From positions 1-9,794 of the forward strand of contig DCGR01000062.1 in NCBI GenBank assembly GCA_002315285.1: a stretch of DNA of 9,794 nt. Reading direction: 5' to 3'. A program made the translations under genes and the position numbers. This stretch comes from Bacteroides sp. UBA1773. Lineage in GTDB: Bacteria; Bacteroidota; Bacteroidia; Bacteroidales; Bacteroidaceae. Below, piece after piece: positions 1 through 5,123 of the stretch; the first letter of the stretch is position 1, and each line of letters begins with the position of its first letter. Below the pieces are notes generated by a model. The model was not told the origin of the DNA, made no database searches, and saw only the letters and a list, made by a program, of their open reading frames with translations.

Positions 1-225
1 TGCAAGTACATCTTCACTGCTCAGGCAGATGATACCTGCGGCAACGACAAGGTCTACATGAGCTACTCCCTCAATGGCAAGAAATGGATCGACATCGACA
101 ACGAACTCCAGATGCGCTTCACCCTCGACTTCTTCATCGGCTACAAAGCTGCCCTCTACAACTATGCCACCACCCAACTCGGTGGCCATGCCGACTTCGA
201 TTATTTCAGACAGTGGACGTATTAA
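1..225 (+). CDS. C-terminal end of a GH43-family glycoside hydrolase (partial)
   Basis: The first reading frame is open from the window edge to a TAA at 223-225, giving 74 residues of a protein that starts upstream. The tail contains FFIGYKAALYNYAT, then GGHADFDYFRQWTY. This pattern (G-Y-K-x-A-L-x-N-Y-A, then G-x-A-D-F-D-Y-F) is typical of the beta-sandwich C-terminal domain of GH43 beta-xylosidases and arabinofuranosidases. Such enzymes trim side chains or xylo-oligosaccharides from plant hemicellulose, in Bacteroidota usually in the periplasm or at the cell surface. The catalytic beta-propeller is outside the window, so substrate and localisation cannot be judged. A terminator hairpin follows about 60 bp downstream. 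The gene appears to be normal chromosomal neighbourhood, not part of the accessory cassette. Family assignment is by recognition only. Confidence 0.72.
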   Translation, partial: CKYIFTAQADDTCGNDKVYMSYSLNGKKWIDIDNELQMRFTLDFFIGYKAALYNYATTQLGGHADFDYFRQWTY

Positions 226-285
226 AAAGGGTTCGCTCTTGCACAAAGTAACTTATGCTTCATTAGAAGCCTAAAATAAAAAATC

Positions 286-318
286 AAGCTCCATCTCAAT
301 CAAGGGACGGAGCTTTTT
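286..318. terminator. Bidirectional terminator between the GH43-like gene and the transposase
   Basis: Arms AAGCTCC (286-292) and GGAGCTT (309-315) form a 7-bp stem. On the plus strand a T run follows (314-318). On the minus strand the T-rich run GATTTTTTATTTT follows. The hairpin therefore suits both convergent genes. The minus-strand transposase stop codon (319-321) abuts it. Confidence 0.8.
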
Positions 319-1716
319 CTATACGCTCATCTGCGCACTTACATCATTCAGCATCAAGCATTGCCAACGCGCAAGGGTAGTGACTCCTGGCTTAAAATCC
401 CAAGGAGAAAGAATAAGCAACTGCCCCTTCGCACAAGCATAAAAATACGCCCCATAAGGCTTATACTCATCACTCTGCGGCGGTATACCATTCGGAAAGA
501 TCACGATGAGCGGATACCCAGCATCCATAACTGCACGAGCAACCCTCTTTTCTCCATTTGAAATACATGGCGATATGATCACAACTCCATGCACACACGC
601 CTCAAGCACATCATCCACAAGCTCATCAATCGCCTCCTCACTCATACTGCGCGAGCACTGAATCTGCATACGCTCAGGCACTTGCAAAAGTTCGCGATTA
701 CCTATAGCATTGAACGTAATCGTCATGCTCTCACCATCAAACTCCAACGGCGCGATAAGGCCCTTCACGCCCTCCCGCAGCAACGCCTCACGCCCACCAG
801 GGTAGTAATGCCACCATCGGTACGCATTCTTCGTGCCTCCCTCCGGCAGCACAGGCAACGTCAGCCGCCAGTTGAGCGTCTTGACGAAGTACTCCCGGTT
901 ATGCACGAGCTCCCACAAGCGCCGCGGGTTCTCACGCACATACTCCACCACCGTCTCCAGCTGCTCCGGCCTAAACAGTATGCGGTCATGAAAGTTAGTT
1001 TCAAATACGAGGCCGGTATCAGGGTTAGAGCTGCCATGCCCCCGCTGCCTCGTATTCGCCGTCATTGACGGAGAAGACAGCAAGGAGGTGCCTGCCGCTT
1101 CCTTTCTTCCATAGTTGCTCTGGTCAGGGTGCTCTCGCTTCTGCCTGATGTGCATCTTCGTCTCCTTCCTCACTCCCAAGCATATCTCCTTATATGCCTG
1201 ATTCACCCCCACCTTCCATTTATTCAGATAAAATCCCAGCGGCTTCTTTTCCGGCAGGCGCTCTACCACCCGCAGCACGATATGCACATGATTCGGCATC
1301 ACCACCCGCTCAATCACCCTAAACTGCGGATAAAACCGCGGAATATCATCAATGCACCTCTCCACAGCCTTACCGAATGCATTCAGGGCAATATAAGGCT
1401 CCCCATCATCACCAAGCACAGGCGAGAGCGCACCGAACAAATGCGGATGCCCCTTCCTCGCATACTCCCTTTGCAACCATTCAGGCATAACAAACATCTC
1501 TTCCACAAGTGGGCGTGGCATCTCCTTATGATGCTGCGTACTCATAGTGACCATATAAGTCCAGGGCTTGCAGTAGTCCCATCCTTTGCATCTCCGGTGC
1601 ATGGAGTGCTTGACCTCAGCACGCCATCCATCCTCCGTGAGCGTAAGGATGCAGCCTTTCCATTCGCACTTTGTGCCTATCGGTATGTCATAATGGGGAT
1701 CGTGAGCCATAATCAT
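319..1716 (-). CDS. REP-associated tyrosine transposase (RAYT, HUH/Y1 family) with a C-terminal Rossmann/DprA-like extension
   Basis: 465 residues, far longer than the roughly 165 of a minimal RAYT such as E. coli YafM. The N-terminal part has four cysteines (C17, C22, C43, C49) that might bind a metal. The transposase core follows: KPWTYMVTMST (50-60), the HUH motif PNHVH (141-145, H143 and H145), then ETNFHDRILFRP and VEYVRENP with the likely nucleophile Y259, aligned to Y115 of YafM. Residues about 181-235 look like an insertion within the core. Residues about 365-440 (HGVVIISPCISNGEKRVARA, then IVIFPNGIPP, then GQLLILSPW) resemble a Rossmann-type nucleotide-binding fold like DprA/SMF. Known RAYTs nick single-stranded REP palindromes. 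The start used gives MIM; an ATG two codons later (1710) is equally possible. It has its own promoter and appears monocistronic. The core assignment is firm; the C-terminal one is inference. Confidence 0.88.
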   Translation of the reverse strand: MIMAHDPHYDIPIGTKCEWKGCILTLTEDGWRAEVKHSMHRRCKGWDYCKPWTYMVTMSTQHHKEMPRPLVEEMFVMPEWLQREYARKGHPHLFGALSPVLGDDGEPYIALNAFGKAVERCIDDIPRFYPQFRVIERVVMPNHVHIVLRVVERLPEKKPLGFYLNKWKVGVNQAYKEICLGVRKETKMHIRQKREHPDQSNYGRKEAAGTSLLSSPSMTANTRQRGHGSSNPDTGLVFETNFHDRILFRPEQLETVVEYVRENPRRLWELVHNREYFVKTLNWRLTLPVLPEGGTKNAYRWWHYYPGGREALLREGVKGLIAPLEFDGESMTITFNAIGNRELLQVPERMQIQCSRSMSEEAIDELVDDVLEACVHGVVIISPCISNGEKRVARAVMDAGYPLIVIFPNGIPPQSDEYKPYGAYFYACAKGQLLILSPWDFKPGVTTLARWQCLMLNDVSAQMSV

Positions 1717-1732
1717 CAGTTTAAGCGTTCAG

Positions 1733-1764
1733 TTGATGTGATGAAAATACGTTTTACACATCAA
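1733..1764 (-). promoter_or_regulatory. Leader hairpin of the transposase mRNA
   Basis: Perfect 8-bp arms TTGATGTG (1733-1740) and CACATCAA (1757-1764) enclose a second short complementary pair, AAAA (1744-1747) and TTTT (1752-1755). The structure lies between the predicted transcription start near 1767 and the start codon at 1716. It would therefore form at the very 5' end of the mRNA and end about 16 nt before the ATG. A role in translation control or as a transposase recognition site is inference. Confidence 0.5.
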
Positions 1765-1773
1765 TTGTCGTTG

Positions 1774-1804
1774 CAAAAATAGCACATATTCCTTTAATTT
1801 CAAA
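1774..1804 (-). promoter_or_regulatory. Bacteroidota-type promoter of the transposase gene
   Basis: Read on the minus strand, TTTG (1804-1801), a 19-nt spacer and TATTTTTG (1781-1774) match the Bacteroidota sigma-ABfr consensus TTTG-N19-TAnnTTTG exactly. The start of transcription would be near 1767, giving a leader of about 50 nt. Confidence 0.78.
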
Positions 1805-1898
1805 AAGAATCGTGAGATAAGTGGTAGTAGATATGAAAAAAGCTTACTATTGCATAAGAAATCAAAGCTACGCATTGCTGATAATTTGCCCTTTCCTA

Positions 1899-1954
1899 AA
1901 AAATGTAACAGGTAGGGTGTGTAAAAAATGTAACGTTACATATGTTACGTTACA
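1899..1954. repeat. TGTAAC/GTTACA repeat cluster, left copy
   Basis: One TGTAAC lies at about 1903-1908. An imperfect 26-bp palindrome follows at 1929-1954: arms TGTAACGT and ACGTTACA around ACATATGT, with one mismatched pair. It starts with the perfect 12-mer palindrome TGTAACGTTACA (1929-1940), which recurs at 8289-8300. GGGTGTGT, 6 nt and TGTAAC (1915-1934) recur with identical spacing at 3253-3272. On the minus strand the palindrome is followed by six T residues, so it could also act as a backup terminator for the HU-related gene. Confidence 0.55.
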
Positions 1955-1996
1955 TTCTGAAAAAACAAGAACTCCATCCTGATGAGGGTGGAGTTC
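1955..1996 (-). terminator. Intrinsic terminator of the HU-related gene
   Basis: Arms GAACTCCA (1969-1976) and TGGAGTTC (1989-1996) form a perfect 8-bp stem. On the minus strand the stem is followed by TTGTTTTTTC. It lies about 50 bp beyond the HU-related stop codon. Confidence 0.85.
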
Positions 1997-2043
1997 AATT
2001 TGTCTTTCAGCGTATGAAGTGGAATTTACCCGGAGGTTCCTTC

Positions 2044-2463
2044 CTACTTCTCCCCGATTGCCTCTGCATTCTCCTTTCGGGTGAGCACCTGGTGGAAGGT
2101 AGCTTCTTTGCGGAGGTCCTGGAAGGAGTCGCCCTTGCTCCATACGACGTTGATCTTCTTGATGTTGTTTTCGGTGAAGTCGGCGATGGAGTCGGCACCT
2201 TTGCTGGCGAGGGTTGCACGGAAAGTACCCATGTCGCCAAGAGAGATAGAGTTGCCGAGGAGAAGCTGTTCGCGCATACACGACACCATCTCGATGAGCA
2301 CGGCATAGATGTCGCCCTTGCCATACTTAGAGTGATGCTCAGAGATATGGGCGGCGAATTGTGAAAGACTGAGGCTGTCGGTTACCTGTGCGGTAGCGTA
2401 TGCCTTTGCTGCAGCATCCCTGTTCATGGGATTCTTGCGAAGAGAAACGGAATAGTTGATCAT
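2044..2463 (-). CDS. HU-related DNA-binding protein (Bacteroidota long form)
   Basis: 139 residues starting MINYSVSLRKNP. The segment LLLGNSISLGDMGTFRATL (67-85) is the HU/IHF beta-arm entry (consensus G-x-x-V-x-L-x-G-x-G-x-F). It is followed by a central arm region (86-100) and IKKINVVWSKGDSF (101-114). The N-terminal half (about 30-66) is helical, as in the HU dimerisation core. The length exceeds the 90 residues of classical HU, fitting the Bacteroidota HU-related subgroup with N- and C-terminal extensions. HU proteins bind and bend DNA without strong sequence preference, as dimers in the nucleoid. Reading frame remains open to 2601, but the ATG at 2463 is chosen because a promoter lies only 25 bp upstream of it. 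The gene diverges from the DUF4248 gene, an arrangement I recall near DUF3987/VirE-N genes in Bacteroidota. Confidence 0.88.
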   Translation of the reverse strand: MINYSVSLRKNPMNRDAAAKAYATAQVTDSLSLSQFAAHISEHHSKYGKGDIYAVLIEMVSCMREQLLLGNSISLGDMGTFRATLASKGADSIADFTENNIKKINVVWSKGDSFQDLRKEATFHQVLTRKENAEAIGEK

Positions 2464-2487
2464 AGTAGAGGGGGTCTCTTTACGATG

Positions 2488-2519
2488 CAAATTTACGACA
2501 TTTTTTTCATACTTCCAAA
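2488..2519 (-). promoter_or_regulatory. Promoter of the HU-related gene
   Basis: On the minus strand, TTTG (2519-2516), a 20-nt spacer and TAAATTTG (2495-2488) fit the Bacteroidota promoter consensus. Transcription would start near 2481, leaving a leader of about 18 nt. This supports the ATG at 2463 over the upstream ones. Confidence 0.75.
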
Positions 2520-2552
2520 TATTTTTAGTGAGCTCAATACGATGGTTGAAAC

Positions 2553-2598
2553 ACATATACATTGGCGGACATTTAGTATGTGATTTTCTTGTATATGT
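2553..2598. promoter_or_regulatory. 9-bp inverted repeat in the divergent control region
   Basis: ACATATACA (2553-2561) and TGTATATGT (2590-2598) are perfect inverted copies. They lie between the two divergent promoters, with the right arm overlapping the -33 element of the plus-strand promoter. This could be a dimeric operator, but AT-rich inverted repeats also arise by chance. Confidence 0.35.
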
Positions 2599-2619
2599 CA
2601 TTAAAAATCATTAACTTTG
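2588..2619 (+). promoter_or_regulatory. Promoter of the DUF4248 gene
   Basis: CTTG (2588-2591), a 20-nt spacer and a perfect TAACTTTG (2612-2619) precede the ATG at 2652 by about 33 bp. The -33 element is a weaker match (TTG rather than TTTG). Confidence 0.68.
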
Positions 2620-2651
2620 CAGTGTTATTAACAAGTAAACGTATCTATATT

Positions 2652-2867
2652 ATGAAACACACATTTGTTCAGAAAGGCGACCTTGCGAGCGCATATTTTC
2701 CTTCTCTCACACCACATTCGGCACTCAACAGACTTATGCAGCTCATACGCGATGACGGCACTCTTCTCGATCGCCTCGTGGATGCTGGGTATCGTAAGAT
2801 GCAGAGGCAGTTTTCGCCATTGCAGGTGGATATAATAATCGAAAGATTAGGCAATCCGTTTAGGTAG
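2652..2867 (+). CDS. DUF4248 domain protein
   Basis: 71 residues starting MKHTFVQKGDLASAYFPSL and ending FSPLQVDIIIERLGNPFR. The whole protein matches the pattern I know from DUF4248: an N-terminal L-A-x-x-Y-F-P, a middle L-x-x-L-I-x-x-x-x-x-L-L-x-x-L, then G-Y and a final F-[ST]-P-x-Q-V-x-x-I-x-x-x-L-G-x-P. The family is small, restricted to Bacteroidota and of unknown function. The helix-turn-helix-like length and the terminal Q-V-x-x-I helix would suit a DNA-binding role, but that is conjecture. The ATG at 2652 is preferred over the in-frame ATG at 2580 because the promoter (2612-2619) lies between them. It is divergent from the HU-related gene and is transcribed toward the primase-like operon, with a 650-bp gap after it. 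Confidence 0.78.
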   Translation: MKHTFVQKGDLASAYFPSLTPHSALNRLMQLIRDDGTLLDRLVDAGYRKMQRQFSPLQVDIIIERLGNPFR

Positions 2868-2875
2868 AATCTGAA

Positions 2876-2938
2876 AGTATCTCCACACTTTTTTCAAAAA
2901 CTGTACCAGTCCCTGTTTTTGAGTATCTCCACACTTTT
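2876..2938. repeat. 17-bp direct repeats flanking a hairpin
   Basis: AGTATCTCCACACTTTT occurs identically at 2876-2892 and 2922-2938. Between them, TCAAAAAC (2894-2901) and GTTTTTGA (2915-2922) form an 8-bp inverted repeat. The unit begins 8 bp after the DUF4248 stop codon. There is no T run after the hairpin, so it is not an obvious intrinsic terminator. Confidence 0.6.
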
Positions 2939-3212
2939 AGTTATGGTCATGAATCCTGATGCGAGTAGTCGCGTTGGGATTTTTGATTTTTCGTGGAGGG
3001 AGTTGTGAATAGACGTGGATAAGTTGTTGATTATCAAGGAGTTGTATAGTGGTTATTTGTTGTATAATTGTTTGATAATCAGGGAATTGGGATAAAGAGA
3101 TGTGGAGATGGGTGATGGATGAAGTGATGGTGGATAAAAGGATGAAAATGTAACATTTGTAACATAAATAACAGTTATTTTTTAGAGGGAGTGTACCTTG
3201 GGTTGTAAAGGT

Positions 3213-3234
3213 CTATTATTATAAATAATAATAG
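3213..3234. repeat. 10-bp-arm AT palindrome
   Basis: CTATTATTAT and ATAATAATAG are perfect inverted arms separated by AA. A two-base loop makes a cruciform or an operator more plausible than an RNA terminator. There is no associated T run. Confidence 0.5.
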
Positions 3235-3252
3235 AAGTTTAGAAAAGGGGAA

Positions 3253-3294
3253 GGGTGTGTGAATTTTGTAACAGATACATGTTACATTTTTTTC
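3253..3294. repeat. TGTAAC/GTTACA repeat, middle copy
   Basis: GGGTGTGT (3253-3260), 6 nt and TGTAAC (3267-3272) repeat the arrangement at 1915-1934. An 8-nt gap and GTTACATTTTTTTC (3281-3294) follow; the latter 14-mer is identical to 8320-8333. TGTAAC and GTTACA can pair as a 6-bp stem followed by seven T residues, so a weak plus-strand terminator is an alternative reading. A related block ATGAAAATGTAAC lies just upstream at 3142-3154. Confidence 0.5.
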
Positions 3295-3480
3295 GCTGCG
3301 ATAGATACACGAACCTCGCAGTGTTGGGCAACGCCAATTGTCACGAATTAATGGTAATTAATGTTACGCCGTAGGCATTTATAATTGTTAAAAAATTCGG
3401 GAAAAGCTACTTAAACAGAATTAAAAAATATTTTTGGAAAAAATGTTGGCAGATGTCTTCTTTGTGTAGGAAATTTTTAG

Positions 3481-3488
3481 TACCTTCG
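3481..3488 (+). promoter_or_regulatory. Possible promoter -7 element for the coiled-coil operon
   Basis: TACCTTCG resembles TAnnTTTG with one change and lies 32 bp before the ATG at 3521. There is no well-placed -33 element (the nearest TTTG is 16 nt upstream), so the call is weak. Confidence 0.35.
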
Positions 3489-3520
3489 CGGCTCAAAATG
3501 ATTTCAAAACCAAAAAGAAT

Positions 3521-4225
3521 ATGAATGATAAAACAAAGAACATGGATTATGGCTGTATAAGGGATCTTATATATGACAACCGGGCGCAGGTGGAGCGCGA
3601 AAAAGATCGTATTCAGACATTAAGTGAAACGACAGATGCTATCGAAAGTCTGTTGGGGCGCGTGGAAACTCTTGAGGAAGAAAATGCTGAGTATAAGGAA
3701 GATATCAGTAATATTGAAGCTCGGCATGAGGCGGAGATTAAGAGGCTTAAGGCTGAGAATGCGGAGTTGAACATGAAGTTGGACGAGACGAACAAGATGA
3801 TGAAGCGCGTGGCTGAGAAGGCTGAGCAGGAGGGTTTGTTGATGGGGTTGAGGAAGTTCATCAATCAGTCGAAGAGGAAGAGACCTGAGAAGCGTGAGTA
3901 CATCAAGAACAGTATCTGGGAGATGGTGAATGTGCTTGGGTTGGTTCTGCCGGAAGATATGCGTGAGGAGTTGATGCACCTGGATGATGTGGAGGAGCAG
4001 CCATTGAAGGATGTGGCTGACACTATTGCCGGAGCTATCAAGGATAGACCTCTGAAGGATGTGGCTGATACTATCGCCGGGGCTATCAAGGATAAGCCGA
4101 CGGTGGTGGTTGATGCTAAGGAAGGTGGTTTTGTGCAGGTGAGTGAACAGGGCATCAACAACAATTTGATTCAGGGTGAACAGGGTATCAACAATAAAAT
4201 TGAGTACGGATATGATAGAGATTAA
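3521..4225 (+). CDS. Coiled-coil protein of unknown function with internal repeats
   Basis: 234 residues, not assigned to a named family. Residues about 22-105 are a heptad-rich charged coiled coil (for example LEEENAEYKEDISNIEARHE at 51-70). A basic segment follows, SKRKRPEKREYIKNSIWEMV (117-136), and LGLVLPEDMREEL. Then come two copies of PLKDVADTIAGAIKD[RK] (161-176 and 177-192) and two copies of an 11-residue unit beginning GEQGINN or SEQGINN (208-229). There is no signal peptide or membrane segment, so it is probably cytoplasmic and oligomeric. I recall similar short coiled-coil proteins with a K-R-P-E-K-R motif in Bacteroidota accessory regions, with no known role. The stop codon overlaps the next start by 14 nt, suggesting translational coupling. 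Confidence 0.8.
   Translation: MNDKTKNMDYGCIRDLIYDNRAQVEREKDRIQTLSETTDAIESLLGRVETLEEENAEYKEDISNIEARHEAEIKRLKAENAELNMKLDETNKMMKRVAEKAEQEGLLMGLRKFINQSKRKRPEKREYIKNSIWEMVNVLGLVLPEDMREELMHLDDVEEQPLKDVADTIAGAIKDRPLKDVADTIAGAIKDKPTVVVDAKEGGFVQVSEQGINNNLIQGEQGINNKIEYGYDRD
4001..4096 (+). repeat. 48-nt in-frame tandem duplication
   Basis: Two units (4001-4048 and 4049-4096) agree at about 41 of 48 positions and encode the same 16 residues except the last (R versus K). All other differences are synonymous. Confidence 0.85.
4143..4208 (+). repeat. 33-nt in-frame tandem duplication
   Basis: GTGAACAGGG starts both units (4143 and 4176), followed by [CT]ATCAACAA and a diverging end. The unit encodes EQGINN plus five residues. 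It lies at the 3' end of the coiled-coil gene, just before the next start codon. Confidence 0.65.
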
Positions 4226-4952
4226 GGCAGAGGCGGGTAGTCATGTTCAGGTGACGGACAAGCCTATATATAATACGATGGTGCTGGGCGATATGGTTGG
4301 GTATAAGACGGTGCTCGTAGGTGGTGAGGCGATGAAGGATGAAAAGATGAAGGATGAGACGATTGAAGATGGAAAGAAAGATGGAGACACGAAGGATGGC
4401 GAGGTAGTTGATGTGGAAGTAGTTGATGCTGAGGTTGTTGATGATTCGCCAGCATTTGTGAGTACACTTCCGACGGAGGTGGTAGAGTGGATTCGTAGTG
4501 ATGAGAAGGCTTCGGTGGCATTCACCGAGGCCATGTGTTCGTTGGATAAGGTGATGGGGAAGGGTAGTGACGACGCAACCTGGAATCATGTGAAGCAGGT
4601 GTTGGAGGACAAGGTGTTGGTATTGCCGATGAATAAGGCGGCGTTCGGGAGGTTTGTGAATGCCATTAATCCTTCGGTTTCGGAGGGAAGTGTGAAGGCT
4701 GCTTTCTGGCGGAATAATGATTTCTTCAATGATTCGAAGAATGGGCGGATAGAGGTGCGGTGTTACCGGCTTTGGGCGGAGAGCAATCCTGACAAGGCTA
4801 TCTGCGAGAAGGTGGCAAGGCATTTTACACAGGTTTGGCATTACGGCCGAAGAGGTGACAATCACTTGCGACATAAACTCATATTGGCAACAAGTTTTTG
4901 TTGCCTTTTTTTGTCTAATCGTAACCAGAATCGTAACGGAAACGTGAGTTGA
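4212..4952 (+). CDS. Acidic protein of unknown function
   Basis: 246 residues from the ATG at 4212, which overlaps the upstream stop codon (coupled start). The reading frame is open from 4176, but an ATG there would fall inside the preceding gene by 50 nt. Residues 2-26 contain HVQVTDKPIYNTMVLG, similar to FVQVSEQGINNNLIQG near the end of the upstream protein. Residues 38-80 are acidic low complexity with MKDE repeats and EVVD repeats. Residues 85-210 look like a folded helical domain (TEVVEWIRSDEKASVAFTEA, LPMNKAAFGRFVNAI). No family was recognised. Residues from about 217 to the end are read through a strong terminator hairpin and iteron DNA, and SNRNQNRNGN is simply translated repeat, so the natural C terminus may be unusual or recently altered. 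Confidence 0.7.
   Translation: MIEIKAEAGSHVQVTDKPIYNTMVLGDMVGYKTVLVGGEAMKDEKMKDETIEDGKKDGDTKDGEVVDVEVVDAEVVDDSPAFVSTLPTEVVEWIRSDEKASVAFTEAMCSLDKVMGKGSDDATWNHVKQVLEDKVLVLPMNKAAFGRFVNAINPSVSEGSVKAAFWRNNDFFNDSKNGRIEVRCYRLWAESNPDKAICEKVARHFTQVWHYGRRGDNHLRHKLILATSFCCLFLSNRNQNRNGNVS
4886..4912 (+). terminator. Strong intrinsic terminator of the two-gene operon, inside the 3' end of the second gene
   Basis: GGCAACAA (4886-4893), loop GTTT and TTGTTGCC (4898-4905) form a perfect 8-bp stem followed by seven T residues (4906-4912). The open frame of the acidic protein runs through it and stops 40 bp later. Confidence 0.88.
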
Positions 4953-4993
4953 GAGAGAATTGTAACCTGAATCGTAACTCAAATCGTAACTTA
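4917..4993 (+). repeat. Five 12-bp iteron-like repeats (AATCGTAACnnn)
   Basis: Copies at 4917-4928, 4929-4940, 4958-4969, 4970-4981 and 4982-4993 share AAT[CT]GTAAC and abut with an exact 12-bp period, apart from a 17-bp gap after the second. A degenerate sixth copy (TTCGTAAC) overlaps the -7 box of the promoter at 5051-5058. The array lies between a terminator and the promoter of the primase-like operon. Equal spacing near one helical turn suggests cooperative protein binding, as an operator or as replication iterons. Confidence 0.8.
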
Positions 4994-5028
4994 TTGGTTT
5001 TTAGGAAGGTTAGAGAGAGGAATTGATA

Positions 5029-5058
5029 TTGATATTAGGATAGAAGTTCGTAACTTTG
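5029..5058 (+). promoter_or_regulatory. Promoter of the three-gene primase-like operon
   Basis: TTG (5029-5031), a 19-nt spacer and TAACTTTG (5051-5058) match the Bacteroidota consensus. Transcription would start near 5065, giving a leader of about 58 nt. The iteron array ends 35 bp upstream. Confidence 0.75.
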
Positions 5059-5123
5059 CATCAGAAATCGAGAGGGTGAGGCCGGCAGCCTGATCGATAG
5101 AAACGGTAATAGAAAAATGAATT

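Larger units (their letters stand above)
2868..3520. other. 650-bp non-coding, repeat-rich region
   Basis: I see no convincing gene on either strand. The region contains two 17-bp direct repeats (2876-2938), three 8/9 matches to the DnaA box on one strand (3004-3012, 3014-3022, 3129-3137) and two near-identical palindromic 14-mers (3027-3040, 3072-3085). It also has GTTGTATA twice (3041-3048, 3059-3066), a 10-bp-arm palindrome (3213-3234) and TGTAAC elements (3142-3165, 3253-3294). The composition from 3150 on is very AT-rich. It could be an origin-like or regulatory region, but the sequence alone does not decide. Confidence 0.5.

Noticed and set aside
361..1782. Plus-strand open frames opposite the transposase (361-561, 589-1068, 1129-1782)
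   Set aside because: They are antisense shadows: low-complexity, H/R/L-rich translations without family features, opposite a frame with clear HUH motifs.
286..1804. Terminal inverted repeats or target duplications bounding the transposase gene as a classical insertion sequence
   Set aside because: I found no matching ends at 226-318 and 1717-1870, which fits a RAYT, a single-copy gene type without such ends.
1942..2364. Open frames on both strands overlapping the HU-related gene
   Set aside because: The minus-strand frame 2044-2463 has the HU motif, a matching promoter and a terminator; the others have none.
3498..3524. Eight-codon leader frame whose TGA overlaps the ATG of the coiled-coil gene
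   Set aside because: It is too short, with no attenuator-like structure or codon pattern; chance overlap is likely.
4188..4982. 264-residue minus-strand frame opposite the acidic gene
   Set aside because: It has a shadow-type composition (H, R, L, I) and no promoter or family signal, and the plus strand has a coupled gene and a terminator.
4917..4993. CRISPR array
   Set aside because: The 12-bp repeats abut directly without unique spacers, and no cas gene is present.
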